64,000 nt of DNA from Solibacter sp039934035 (GTDB lineage: Bacteria > Acidobacteriota > Terriglobia > Bryobacterales > Bryobacteraceae): contig JBDTMZ010000072.1 in assembly GCA_039934035.1 (NCBI GenBank), positions 34,930-98,929 on the forward strand, read 5' to 3'. The stretch's first letter is position 1. Each line of letters begins with the position of its first letter. This document shows positions 28,935 through 38,327 of the stretch, in pieces. The position numbers and the translations under genes were made by a program. Below the pieces are notes generated by a model that was not told the origin of the DNA, made no database searches, and saw only the letters and a program-made list of their open reading frames with translations.

Positions 28935-30872
28935 ATGGGCAAAGCGGTGTGGCTCTGGCTGGCGGCCGGTATGGCGTCGGCGCAGACGGTCAGCCTGACG
29001 GTGAACACGGGCATCGCTATGCACTCGGTGGATCCGCGTATCTATGGGCAAGCGGTGGACAGTCGCGTGTGGGGAGAAGCGGTCCGCAATCGTAGCTTTG
29101 AAGATTCTGCGGCCGACGGCGTCTGGAAGGTGAGTGCAGGCGTACTCGAAGGCACGGCGGCGACGGACGAGGGGCGCTTGCGCTTCGGCGACGACGCGTG
29201 GCGCGATTACGAATTGGCGATGGATGTCGCGCGCCCCAGTGGCAGCGGGGTCATTACCGTGGGACTGCGGAGCGATGAGCGCGCCCGCTATGCGCTATCG
29301 CTCGGCGGACCCTCCGGGTACCAACTGGCGCGCGTGGCACGCAATGCCAGCGTGGTGCTGCAGTCCGCCGGCGGGGTCTTGGAGAACGGGCGCTGGTACA
29401 ACATTCGCCTGCGGGTGGAAGGCCAGCGAGTGCAGGTCTGGTTGGACGGCCGGATGCTGTTCGACCTTTCGGCGCCCGGTCCCGCGAACGGCCAGGTAAT
29501 GGTGTCGGTGCGCGGCGGGACGGGGAAGTTTGCGCATTTCGCCGTGAAGTCGCTGGCGGGCACGCCGCTGTGGAGCGGCACGCCAACGGCAGCGCGCGGT
29601 TGGAGCGCAGGGGGCAACGGCGAGATCGCGACCGATTCCGAGGGGTCCGCGGCCGGCAATCGAAGTCTGCGCATCGCGGCGGGGGCTGCCGAAACGGGCG
29701 TCGAACAGGGTGGGATCGCTGTGCGCACGGGCGATGCGCTGCGCGGCTCGTTGTGGCTGACCGGCACCGGCACGGGAATCGCGGTGCGGTTGGTGGACGG
29801 CACACGGGTGCTGGCGGAGCAGGCGATCGCGCCACCATCGGCGGAGTGGAAAGAAGTGCCGCTGCTGTTGACTCCGCGCGCCAGTTCGGAAAATGCGCTG
29901 CTGCGCATCGTGGCGCGGGCGCGTTCGACGGTCAAAGTGGATCAGGTGACTCTGATGCCGGAGTCCGCGCGCGCCAATGGCGGGTTGCGTAATGAAGCAG
30001 CGCGGGCCTTGGCGGCGCTGCGTCCGCCGGTGGTGCGTTGGTTCGCCGGCAACTGGAAGGACGGCATCGGCGCCGGCGGAAAACGAGCGGAGGCCTTCGG
30101 CGTGGACGAGTTCCTGGCACTTGCAGCGAAGCTCGGCGCGGAGGCGATCATCGCGCTGCCCGCGGGTCCGGAGGCACTCGAACTGACGGAGTACTGCAAC
30201 GGTGCGCCGGCCACGACGTGGGGCAAGGTGCGGGCGCAGAACGGCCACGCCGAGCCCTACCACGTGAAGTATTGGGAGTGGGCAGGCGAAGACTCCAAGG
30301 CGCTGGAAGAGGCGCTGCCCGCGCTGAAAGCGGACCGTGCACAGGTGATCGGCGAGGGCGGCGCGTCGAAGCTGGTGGATTTCGTACGTGTGCGGCAGGG
30401 CGCGAATACCGCAGGATCTCCGCGCGCCGAGAAACTCTTCGCCGAGTGGAACGCGCAGGATGCTGTTACCCTTGCCGGCGCATGGAACGCGCTGGAACGC
30501 GATCCCAACGTGGCGATGGCAGCACCGGCGACGCCGCTTATCTGGGGTCCGGCGTACGCCGCGATGAAGCTGCTACGCGAGGCCTACGCGCCGGACGTGC
30601 TCCAGCTATCGGACGCGGCGGGAGGGCTGAATGCTACGGCGACGCGCAGCCCCGATGGCGGACGAATCTTCGTCAAGATGGTAAACCCCACAGGACACGA
30701 GGTAACCGCGGAGATTGTCCTGCGCGGTGATTTTCCGCTGCTGGCCGCAGGGATGAAACTGCTCGCGGCCGGCAGCGCAGCGGCGGTCGACGGCCCTGTG
30801 GAGCGCAAGGGGATGAGCGCGCGGGTCACGCTGCCGCCCGGCAGTGTGGCGGTGGTCCTGCTATCGCGGTAA
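28935..30872 (+). CDS. Secreted GH51 arabinofuranosidase-like protein with inserted lectin-like domain
   Basis: 645 residues with signal peptide ending in ASA. After a short lead (NTGIAMHSVDPRIYGQ) there is a concanavalin/DUF1080-like beta-sandwich (about 60-210), a second beta domain, then a GH51-like barrel: RWFAGNWKDGIG, DEFLALAAKLGAEAIIALP and WGKVRAQNGHAEPYHVKYWE. The acid/base motif GNE reads AGE; the nucleophile region FAEWNA keeps its glutamate. The barrel between these motifs is much shorter than in active GH51 enzymes, so activity is doubtful. It starts 9 bases after uvrA. Confidence 0.78.
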   Translation: MGKAVWLWLAAGMASAQTVSLTVNTGIAMHSVDPRIYGQAVDSRVWGEAVRNRSFEDSAADGVWKVSAGVLEGTAATDEGRLRFGDDAWRDYELAMDVARPSGSGVITVGLRSDERARYALSLGGPSGYQLARVARNASVVLQSAGGVLENGRWYNIRLRVEGQRVQVWLDGRMLFDLSAPGPANGQVMVSVRGGTGKFAHFAVKSLAGTPLWSGTPTAARGWSAGGNGEIATDSEGSAAGNRSLRIAAGAAETGVEQGGIAVRTGDALRGSLWLTGTGTGIAVRLVDGTRVLAEQAIAPPSAEWKEVPLLLTPRASSENALLRIVARARSTVKVDQVTLMPESARANGGLRNEAARALAALRPPVVRWFAGNWKDGIGAGGKRAEAFGVDEFLALAAKLGAEAIIALPAGPEALELTEYCNGAPATTWGKVRAQNGHAEPYHVKYWEWAGEDSKALEEALPALKADRAQVIGEGGASKLVDFVRVRQGANTAGSPRAEKLFAEWNAQDAVTLAGAWNALERDPNVAMAAPATPLIWGPAYAAMKLLREAYAPDVLQLSDAAGGLNATATRSPDGGRIFVKMVNPTGHEVTAEIVLRGDFPLLAAGMKLLAAGSAAAVDGPVERKGMSARVTLPPGSVAVVLLSR

Positions 30873-30889
30873 GGTACTAATTTCCGGCC

Positions 30890-31798
30890 ATGAAACGAAT
30901 GATGACGCTAAGAGGATTGCTGCTGATTGCCGTGTGGTGCTGCGCGCTGCCTGGCGCGGAGACCGTAGAGCACCCCTTCAGCGGGATCACTTACATCAAA
31001 CGTGCGGAAACTGAACCGCGGCCTGTGCGCATGCACGTGGTGAAGATCGACCTTACCGCGCCGGGACTCTCATTCAAGCTGTCGCCGCCGGGCGGTCCGT
31101 TGGAAACCATACGGCAGACCACCCTCGATTACCTGCTACAGGAGCACGCGCAGGTGGCGATCAATGCGCACTTCTTCCTGCCGTGGCCTTCTGATCAACC
31201 GGACGCCGATCTGGTGGGCTTTGCCGCGTCCAACGGCACCGTGTATTCGGGATTCGAGACGCCGGAGCAAGCGTACGCTCTGATTCCGTACGTTCCCGCC
31301 ATCAATATCGATCCCGGGAATCACGCGAGTCTGATCCATCGCGATCCGGCATTCAACGATGGAAAGCACGTGCTGGAGCAGGTGAAGGTGTGGACTGCCG
31401 TGACCGGGTCGGCGCAGATCGTCACCGACGGCGTGCGCACCATACCCGAGTACGAGCCAGCGGGTGTGTTGAAGGCCGGCGGACCCGGCGCCGGTTTTTC
31501 GAGCACGAGATCCTGGTACGCGCAGACCAATGCCCGTTCCGCAATCGGCATCACGAGGGACGGCCAGACCCTGGTGCTGTTCACGGTGGATGTGCGCGGC
31601 GGCAGCGAGGGGATGCGGGTGGGCGAGGTGGCGGACGTCCTGATTCGCGACTATGGCGTCTATCAGGCGCTCAACCTGGATGGCGGCGGTTCGACCACCC
31701 TGGCGCTGGACGGCAGGATGGTGAACGTGTCGTCGGACAATCCGAAGGGGCGCTCAGTGGGCAGCAGCCTCGCCGTGTTCGCCGAACGCGAAAAGTAG
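30890..31798 (+). CDS. Secreted phosphodiester glycosidase (NAGPA) family protein
   Basis: 302 residues. A signal peptide (MTLRGLLLIAVWCCALPGAE) is followed by one NAGPA/DUF2233 domain: AINAHFFLP, then RSAIGITRDGQTLVLFTVD and the signature ALNLDGGGSTTL, ending with KGRSVGSSLAVF. The human relative removes N-acetylglucosamine from phosphodiesters; bacterial members act on surface or wall glycans. It follows the GH51-like gene by 17 bases in the same direction, suggesting a shared role in outside glycan breakdown. Confidence 0.88.
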   Translation: MKRMMTLRGLLLIAVWCCALPGAETVEHPFSGITYIKRAETEPRPVRMHVVKIDLTAPGLSFKLSPPGGPLETIRQTTLDYLLQEHAQVAINAHFFLPWPSDQPDADLVGFAASNGTVYSGFETPEQAYALIPYVPAINIDPGNHASLIHRDPAFNDGKHVLEQVKVWTAVTGSAQIVTDGVRTIPEYEPAGVLKAGGPGAGFSSTRSWYAQTNARSAIGITRDGQTLVLFTVDVRGGSEGMRVGEVADVLIRDYGVYQALNLDGGGSTTLALDGRMVNVSSDNPKGRSVGSSLAVFAEREK

Positions 31799-31801
31799 GC
31801 G

Positions 31802-33136
31802 CTACTCCACAAGCAGCTTATCGATGGTGGTGATGTCCACCAGCCCGGCGGCCCCGAACACCACGGGCAGGAAGACTTCCGGTTGGTGCGCGCGGCGCAG
31901 TGCGGCGACCTTCTTCGTGCCTGCACGGTAGGCGGGCAGATACATGCGCCCCAACAGAGGATGCCGTCCCCAGGCGCCCGAGAGTTTGTCCGCGCGTTCG
32001 AGCGAGACCAGGAAGTCCTGGCGCAGCGTGTTGGCGACTTCCGGCGTGGGCCGGCCCTCGCCCCACGTGGCGTAGGAGGACTGATTCTTGGCGTCGTCCT
32101 GCAAGAGCGCCAGCAGTACGCCGAGTTGCAGGTCGGGGTCGGGCAACTGCTCGACTTCGGTGACGGCATAGGCCATCAGGATGGCATTATTGGCGATGCC
32201 TTCAAAGAGCGCGGCGGCGCGGGTGTTCATGGTGAGCACGCTGGCCTCGAAGCCCACCAGTTTTCGCCAGTAGAGATTTTGCAGGTAGGCAAAAGTGGTG
32301 ACGTGCCCCGGCACCACTTCGTGGCTCACCAACTGCATAAACTCGGGCAGCGAGATCTGGAGCGAGGCGTTGATTTCATACGAGGCTTCGTACTCGGGTT
32401 CGCCACCCGGCTTGCGGGCGTGTCCCAGGTAGTTCATGGAGCCAGAGAACCAGGCGTCCTTGATGGGCAGGAACTCGATGTTGGCGCGCGGCACATCGGC
32501 CAGTTCGGCGGGCAGATAGGGCACGACGTTGCGCGCGGTGAGCGCGTCAAAGTGCCCGATGACGGCGGCGCCCAGCAGGCGGATCGATGCCATGGGGACG
32601 GCTTGCTGTTTGCGCCATGCATCGACAGCGGCCAAAAGGGCGCCGCGATCCGCCGTGCCGCAGCCCAGGAGTTCGGCAACACGTTCACGCTTGCGCACGG
32701 GGTCCGATGGCTCGGGCGCCTGGCCGCAGGATGCCATGACGCAACGCTCGTAGGGCACGGCGGGTCCTTTGCCGATGATCTCCATCGCCAGGTCCCACAT
32801 GGCTTCGAAGCAGAGCGCGAGGCCGGCGAGATATTCGCCGCGCAAGTCTCCGAATCCGGCGGCCGACGCTTTCATACCGGCGATGGCAGCGGGTAGATCG
32901 ACCTGCGCGAGGTACGCGTCGATCGCGGCCACGTCGGGCGATTTCGCGCTGACACCGCCGCTCTCGCGCACCCGTGCGGCTTGGGGCACGGTATAGGCTC
33001 GCGGCAGGGGCGAATCGCTGAACCAGGAATCCGCGATGAAGCGTCCCGTGCCGGAGGGGTTCATCACGTCGCCGCCCCAAAGCGTATCGATGCCCAGAAT
33101 GGCGTTGCCAATCAACTCTTCGTATTGCGCGCTCAT
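31802..33136 (-). CDS. Putative HExxxxH zinc peptidase coupled to an OPT transporter
   Basis: 444 residues from MSAQYEELIGNAILG. The motif LVSHEVVPGHVTTFAY near residue 278 has the HE-xxx-GH form seen in DUF885-type gluzincin peptidases, and a likely distal ligand helix is at AALFEGIANNA. No signal peptide, so cytoplasmic. Its ATG overlaps the stop of the OPT transporter gene by four bases; the pair makes sense as uptake of short peptides followed by cleavage. Peptidase activity is inferred from motif and context only. Confidence 0.75.
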   Translation of the reverse strand: MSAQYEELIGNAILGIDTLWGGDVMNPSGTGRFIADSWFSDSPLPRAYTVPQAARVRESGGVSAKSPDVAAIDAYLAQVDLPAAIAGMKASAAGFGDLRGEYLAGLALCFEAMWDLAMEIIGKGPAVPYERCVMASCGQAPEPSDPVRKRERVAELLGCGTADRGALLAAVDAWRKQQAVPMASIRLLGAAVIGHFDALTARNVVPYLPAELADVPRANIEFLPIKDAWFSGSMNYLGHARKPGGEPEYEASYEINASLQISLPEFMQLVSHEVVPGHVTTFAYLQNLYWRKLVGFEASVLTMNTRAAALFEGIANNAILMAYAVTEVEQLPDPDLQLGVLLALLQDDAKNQSSYATWGEGRPTPEVANTLRQDFLVSLERADKLSGAWGRHPLLGRMYLPAYRAGTKKVAALRRAHQPEVFLPVVFGAAGLVDITTIDKLLVE

Positions 33137-35142
33137 GCTTTCTCCTCGTGCCGCAGGGATCCGAACCACAGGTACAGGCACAACGCGATGAAGAGTCCCG
33201 CGGAGACCAGTTGCGAGATCACTTCGTTGTCATAGAACGGTGTGCGCACCCAATCTTCAGAGTACCCCTTGATGAGGCGGCATGCCGCGCCGAAAACGCC
33301 GCCCAACGCGCCGCCCGCCATGAGACCCGAAGCAATGATGACGCCGCGTTCGCGAATGCCTGCTCCGCGTTCGCCGCCCTCGCGCTCGCTGCGTTTGGTG
33401 ACGTAGTGCGCGAGGAAGCCGCCGACGAGGGCGGGCGTATTGAGTTCCAGCGGCAGGTACATGCCGAGGGCGAAAATCAGCGCCGGCACACCCAGCATTT
33501 CCATGCAAACGGCAATCGCCGCGCCCGCGCCGAAGAGAATGTAGGCCACCGGTTGCCGGCTCATGAAGCCTTCCACCAGTGCCTTCATGATGGAAGCCTG
33601 CGGCGAAGGGAGTACGACCCGCAAGTCGCCGGGAGCCGCTTCGCCGAATTGGAACGTCTGGGCCAGCAAGACGATGGTGAGTCCGGCGGCAATGGAGGCC
33701 GCAATCACGCCGAGGAATTTCACTTTCTGCTGCGCGGCGGGGGTGGAGCCGAGCCAATAGCCGGCCTTGAAATCGGTGATGGTCTGGCCAGAGACGGAGA
33801 GCGCCGTGCACACCATCCCGGCCAGTGCCATGACGAAGAACATGCCCGTGGTGCCGGAGACTCCGAAATTCAGCAGCACCAGCGACGAGATGATGATGGT
33901 CAGCATCGTCATGCCGGAGACCGGATTGCGTGCGGTGGTGGCGATGGCGTTGGCCGCCACCGAGGTGAAGAAGAAGGAGAACAGCAGCGCCAGGGCGACT
34001 CCGGTGATGATGACGACGGGCGTACTGTTCAGGTTGCCCAGGAAAATGCCGATTGCGAGGGCGCTCAGCACTACACCGATGAGAATGGTCATCACCGGCA
34101 GATCGCGGTCGGTACGTTCGCCCGATTGCGCGCCGCCGCCGCGAAAGGCTTTCAGCGCCACGCCGAAACTGGCGGCGACGATGCGCAGCGATTTGACGAT
34201 GCCGAAAATGCCGGCGGTGGCGATGGCTCCGACGCCGATAAAACGCACGTAGCCGCGGAAGATTTGCGCGGCGGTCATGGCGGAGATCGGAACGGTGCCG
34301 GGGTAGACGGCGGTGGGCATGTGACTGCCGATCATATAAATGAGGGGAACCAGAACGAGGTTTGAGAGCACGCCGCCGGCGCACAGAATCATCGAACTCC
34401 GCAGGCCCATCACATAGCCCAGGCCCAGAATGAACGCGATGGCATCGAAGCTCAGGAAGACGCGCGCCTTTTCCGTCAGATTGTGCACCACCGGCACGAA
34501 CTGGAAATCCAGATACTCCTTCCAGACGTGGAAGGTGGTGACCAGGAAATCGTAGACGCCGGAAATCGCGGTGGCTTGGAGAAGAAGGCGGGCCTGGGAG
34601 CCGCCTTTCTCGCCGGTGACCAGGACCTCGGTGATGGCCGTAGCTTCGGGGTAGGGAAGTACGCCGTGCATGTCGCGCACGAAATAGCGGCGCAGGGGAA
34701 TCAGGAAGAGTACGCCGAGGCAGCCTCCCGCGACGCAGATGAAAATGGTCTGCACCGGGTGCGGGTCGAGCTTGAGGATGTAGAGCGCGGGCAGGGTGAA
34801 AATGGCGCCCGCCACAACGGAGCCGGCCAGTCCGCCGATGCCGGTGATGATGACATTTTCCAGCACGCTGGAGCGGCGCGAGTAGACGCGGGCGAGTCCT
34901 ATGGCGAGGATGGAAATGGGGATCGCGGCTTCCATCACCTGTCCCACCTTGAGGCCGGAGTAAGCCGACGCGACGGTGAAAATCACGCAGAGGAAGACGC
35001 CCCAGCCGACGGAGCGGACCGTCAATTCGGGCGGCGCCTGGGATGCGGGAACCAAGGGCTGGTACAGCTCGCCGGGCGGGAGTTCCGTGTACGCGTTGGG
35101 CGGCAATTGTGTGGGCAGTTGTTTGGGCAAGGGTGCGGACAT
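33133..35142 (-). CDS. OPT-family oligopeptide transporter
   Basis: 669 residues from ATG 35142, preceded by a perfect AGGAGG seven bases upstream. Family signatures are ELPPGELYQPLVP at the N-terminus and SAYSGLKVGQVMEAAIPISI in the first helix; about 14 to 16 membrane segments follow. OPT proteins are proton-coupled carriers of peptides or metal chelates. A short loop rich in charged residues (RGGGAQSGERTDRD) lies mid-protein. It is upstream of and coupled to the peptidase gene. Confidence 0.92.
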   Translation of the reverse strand: MSAPLPKQLPTQLPPNAYTELPPGELYQPLVPASQAPPELTVRSVGWGVFLCVIFTVASAYSGLKVGQVMEAAIPISILAIGLARVYSRRSSVLENVIITGIGGLAGSVVAGAIFTLPALYILKLDPHPVQTIFICVAGGCLGVLFLIPLRRYFVRDMHGVLPYPEATAITEVLVTGEKGGSQARLLLQATAISGVYDFLVTTFHVWKEYLDFQFVPVVHNLTEKARVFLSFDAIAFILGLGYVMGLRSSMILCAGGVLSNLVLVPLIYMIGSHMPTAVYPGTVPISAMTAAQIFRGYVRFIGVGAIATAGIFGIVKSLRIVAASFGVALKAFRGGGAQSGERTDRDLPVMTILIGVVLSALAIGIFLGNLNSTPVVIITGVALALLFSFFFTSVAANAIATTARNPVSGMTMLTIIISSLVLLNFGVSGTTGMFFVMALAGMVCTALSVSGQTITDFKAGYWLGSTPAAQQKVKFLGVIAASIAAGLTIVLLAQTFQFGEAAPGDLRVVLPSPQASIMKALVEGFMSRQPVAYILFGAGAAIAVCMEMLGVPALIFALGMYLPLELNTPALVGGFLAHYVTKRSEREGGERGAGIRERGVIIASGLMAGGALGGVFGAACRLIKGYSEDWVRTPFYDNEVISQLVSAGLFIALCLYLWFGSLRHEEKA

Positions 35143-35281
35143 GGTCGTGCCTCCTGGCAAAAGCGAAACCGTATCGTACTACGCGGCGTGCCGGCCGATG
35201 TAGGGATTTTCCGGATAGCTAAGCCATTTCCGCTGTGATAGGGTGAATGCCCTTAGCCAAAACCAAGACAGGAGCGCCAAC

Positions 35282-36214
35282 ATGGCTGACAGTCCCTCGC
35301 GGAATTTGGGGACGCCAGACGACCTCACGTGGAGTTGCGACAACGTGATTGAGTCCCTCAAGGCTGTACAAGCTCATGCCAGGAAGGTTGGCGGCGATGC
35401 GATCGGTTGGTACGACCGCAACGTGCGGTGGAAGCGTCAGGCGTCGCGCTGGTTTCAGGCCCTGGCGCTCACTCTTGCCGCGCTGGGTGGCCTCGTGCCG
35501 GTGCTCGCGAAACTGTTTTCACCGCTCTGGGACTGGTGGGCAAAGGCGGTTCCGGCGCTGGCCGTGAGCGATCCCGGGTTGCTGGCTTCGCTGCTGATTG
35601 GCTTATCCGCCTCCCTGATCGGCATGGACAAGGCGTTCGGGCTTTCCACGGCATGGGTGCGCTACAGCCTGACCAGCGCGTCGATCCGGAAAGCGATGTT
35701 GGAGTTCGAGATCGATTGGGTCGAACTCATGGCGAAGGCCGGCCCCACTCCCAGCGCGGAGCAGGCGCTCCCGCTGATCCAAAGCGCCAAAGAATTTGTC
35801 TCCCTGGTGCAGGGGATGGTGTTGCAGGAGACGAAGGAGTGGGTTGCGGAATTCCAGTCGAACATGGCGCAGACTGAGAAGGATCTCAAGGCACAACTTG
35901 CCGCTTTGCAAGCCAAGGTCGATAAGGTCCAGCAGACTACGGAAGCGGCGCCGAAGGCGGGTACGATCGAACTGACCGTCATCAACGCCGATCAGGCCGT
36001 GCCGCCCGAGTTCAAAGCGACGCTGAACCTGCCGGGTGCCGCGCCGGTTACCGAGACGGTCAAGAACGCCAAGATCTGGACCAAGACGCCGGTGGCTGCC
36101 GGGATGTACACAATCACGGCTTCGGCGACGATTGGCGGTAAGGCGGTCAGCGGCACCGTACCGGTCACTGTCAAAGCCGGCGAAAAGAGCAGCGTCACCG
36201 TCACCATGCAGTAG
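35282..36214 (+). CDS. SLATT/DUF4231-like two-helix membrane protein with C-terminal beta domain
   Basis: 310 residues from ATG 35282, with AGGAG eight bases upstream. Residues 40-57 (AIGWYDRNVRWKRQASRW) followed by two membrane helices (about 58-79 and 98-116) match the SLATT/DUF4231 layout, known from proteins predicted to form membrane pores in nucleotide-triggered conflict systems. A helical coiled coil follows (about 170-230, EWVAEFQSNMAQTEKDLKAQ), then a beta-sandwich domain (about 235-310) of carboxypeptidase-regulatory type. No nucleotide cyclase is next to it, so a defence role is only a suggestion. Confidence 0.75.
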   Translation: MADSPSRNLGTPDDLTWSCDNVIESLKAVQAHARKVGGDAIGWYDRNVRWKRQASRWFQALALTLAALGGLVPVLAKLFSPLWDWWAKAVPALAVSDPGLLASLLIGLSASLIGMDKAFGLSTAWVRYSLTSASIRKAMLEFEIDWVELMAKAGPTPSAEQALPLIQSAKEFVSLVQGMVLQETKEWVAEFQSNMAQTEKDLKAQLAALQAKVDKVQQTTEAAPKAGTIELTVINADQAVPPEFKATLNLPGAAPVTETVKNAKIWTKTPVAAGMYTITASATIGGKAVSGTVPVTVKAGEKSSVTVTMQ

Positions 36215-36251
36215 GCTTACGGTACGCTCCGCGGCTTGCGCCGCAGGGGCG

Positions 36252-36857
36252 CTAGGCGGCAGGCCTGCGGACGATCGGATTGAGGTGCGCCAGACGTTTG
36301 CGGAGCGTCTCATAAGCGCGGAAGAGCAGCGACTTGATGGCGGGAATGGAGCAGTTCAGCGCCAGCGCCATCTCACTGTAATCCAGCTCCTGATACTTGT
36401 GCATGAGCACGGCGGCGCGGTGCTTCGGAGGCAGTTGTTCGATGGCGGCGCGCACCTGCGCGAAACGCGAATCCCGAATCAGAAATTCCTCCATGTTCAA
36501 CGTGTGGGCGCGCGGCTCGCGCAAGCGGGCCTCGCCGGGAGGATGGTCTAAACGCTGGTGGTTGGCTTCGTGCCGATGGTCGCGCAGCCAGTTCAGCGCC
36601 AGGTTGGTGGCGATCCGGAACAACCACGAACGGAGCTTCGCGGTGGGCTGGTAACCCTGCGCGCGGTAGACCCGCAGGAAGACTTCCTGCGCCAGTTCTT
36701 CCGCCACTGCGATATCGCGCACCAGACGGTACGCGTGGCTGATCACGGGTCGCCGGTAGGCTTCGACAATGCGCGCGAAACTGGTGCGGTCGCCGCACTG
36801 GAAGGCGAGCATCCACTCCTGGTCGGGTTCGATTTCTTTGCTGCTGGCCGCCGGCAT
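36252..36857 (-). CDS. ECF-type RNA polymerase sigma factor
   Basis: 201 residues from MPAASSKEIEPDQEWMLAFQ. Region 2 is visible at VIEAYRRPV-like FARIVEAYRRPVISHAYRLV, EELAQEVFLRVYR and SWLFRIATNLALNWLRD; region 4 is AIEQLPPKHRAAVLMHKYQE and ALNCSIPAIKSLLFRAYETL. No anti-sigma gene lies next to it, although the last few codons of the window's plus-strand neighbour converge 37 bases away. Probably controls an envelope or stress regulon. Confidence 0.92.
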   Translation of the reverse strand: MPAASSKEIEPDQEWMLAFQCGDRTSFARIVEAYRRPVISHAYRLVRDIAVAEELAQEVFLRVYRAQGYQPTAKLRSWLFRIATNLALNWLRDHRHEANHQRLDHPPGEARLREPRAHTLNMEEFLIRDSRFAQVRAAIEQLPPKHRAAVLMHKYQELDYSEMALALNCSIPAIKSLLFRAYETLRKRLAHLNPIVRRPAA

Positions 36858-37013
36858 GACATTCAGGTTCCCCGTGATTCCGAACACGACTCTCACCCCT
36901 ACATGGAGTTTCCTGCGAGGGCGCGAAAGTTCCTGAATTCGGCGGCTCATTTTTGCCGCCCGCACAGCGCTTTTAGGGTGTCATTGCGCCGCATCTGATA
37001 ACCTAACGCCGTG

Positions 37014-38303
37014 ATGCGTCTGATTCCCCTCCTCCTGCTGGGAGTTCCTTTGCTGAGCGCGCTGTCCGGCCAGAAGTGGGTGGCCACGTGGACTGCTTCC
37101 GTGCACGGTCCCTACCCCTCGGGAAATGCCTCGGCGCAGCCCAATCTTCGATTCGCATTTCCAGCGCCGGAAACCGGAGCGCACGATCAGACCTTCCGCC
37201 TGATGGTACAGCCCGACCTCTGGGGGAAGCGCGTGCGTCTGCATTTCAGCAACGCCTTCGGCAATCGCCCCGTGGCCTTCGATGGCGTATTTGCCGGACT
37301 GCATGGCAGCGGCGGCGCCCTGGCGCATGGCACCAATCGCGCGGTGCGCTTCGCGGGCAAGCCGGCAGTGACGATTCCGCCCGGCGGCAGTGTGTGGAGC
37401 GATGCGGTGGACTTGTCCTTCGTCACCAATGCGGCGCTGCTGACGGGGCGCAAGCTCGCCGTCAGCTTCCATGTGCCTGGCGAGAGCGGACGCATGAGCT
37501 GGCATGCGAAGGCGCTGACGACGTCGTATCTGAGCGCGCCTGGTGCCGGAGCGAAAGGCGATTCGGAAGACGAGAGCGCGTTCCCCTACACCACCACGTC
37601 CTGGTATTTTCTGGACGCGGTGGACGTGATGGCTGCGGCCAATACACGCGTGGTGGTGGCGTTCGGCGATTCCATCACCGACGGCACTGCTTCCACGCTG
37701 AACGGAGACGATCGCTGGCCGAATGCGCTGTCGCGCCGCCTGCATGCCGCGTACGGCAATCGCGTGAGTGTGGTGAATGCGGGAATCGGCGGAAATCAAG
37801 TACTGGGCCCGGCGGAGTACACCGCGGAGCGGCCCTTCTTCGGCGGACCCTCGGCGGGCCAGCGGCTGGAGCGTGACGTCATCGGAATCTCGGGGATTTC
37901 TTCGGTGATCTGGCTGGAAGGGATCAACGATTTCGGCGCCAATGCCACGGCGGAAGCTATACAGGCTGGTATGCGCGAAATTGTGGCTCGATTGCGCAAA
38001 GCCGTTCCCGGCGTGCGCGTGATCGGCGCGACCGTGGTCTCCGCGCTGGGCGCAACCGGCGCGCATGGCAGTGAGGCAGAGGACAAAAAGCGGCGGGCTC
38101 TCAACGATTTCATCCGCGGCGGCGGAGCGTTCGACGGCGTCGCCGATTTCGACAAAGCCACCCTCGATCCCGCGACCGGGCACTTGCGCCCCGAATTTGT
38201 CCCGGATAGCACCACTGGGGGCGCGGGCGACAAACTCCACCCGAACCGTGCCGGATATCTCGCCATGGCTGGGGCAATCGATCTCAAGCTGCTGCTAGAA
38301 TGA
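37014..38303 (+). CDS. Secreted SGNH/GDSL hydrolase
   Basis: About 429 residues from ATG 37014 (a GTG sits directly before it). Signal peptide RLIPLLLLGVPLLSALSG. A beta-rich N-terminal domain (about 25-205) precedes the hydrolase domain: VVVAFGDSITDGTAS carries the nucleophile serine, GIGGNQVLG and LEGINDFG are blocks II and III, and GDKLHPNRAGY has the catalytic Asp-His. Such enzymes deacylate polysaccharides or lipids. It is 24 bases upstream of mrdA but functionally unrelated. Confidence 0.92.
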   Translation: MRLIPLLLLGVPLLSALSGQKWVATWTASVHGPYPSGNASAQPNLRFAFPAPETGAHDQTFRLMVQPDLWGKRVRLHFSNAFGNRPVAFDGVFAGLHGSGGALAHGTNRAVRFAGKPAVTIPPGGSVWSDAVDLSFVTNAALLTGRKLAVSFHVPGESGRMSWHAKALTTSYLSAPGAGAKGDSEDESAFPYTTTSWYFLDAVDVMAAANTRVVVAFGDSITDGTASTLNGDDRWPNALSRRLHAAYGNRVSVVNAGIGGNQVLGPAEYTAERPFFGGPSAGQRLERDVIGISGISSVIWLEGINDFGANATAEAIQAGMREIVARLRKAVPGVRVIGATVVSALGATGAHGSEAEDKKRRALNDFIRGGGAFDGVADFDKATLDPATGHLRPEFVPDSTTGGAGDKLHPNRAGYLAMAGAIDLKLLLE

Positions 38304-38327
38304 GCATTGACGGGCTTTAGTTAGTTT

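Noticed and set aside
36981..38240. 419-codon minus-strand frame opposite the SGNH hydrolase
   Set aside because: Translated residues are Arg/His/Ala-rich with no domain, and the plus strand carries an unmistakable GDSL enzyme. It is a G/C-driven shadow.
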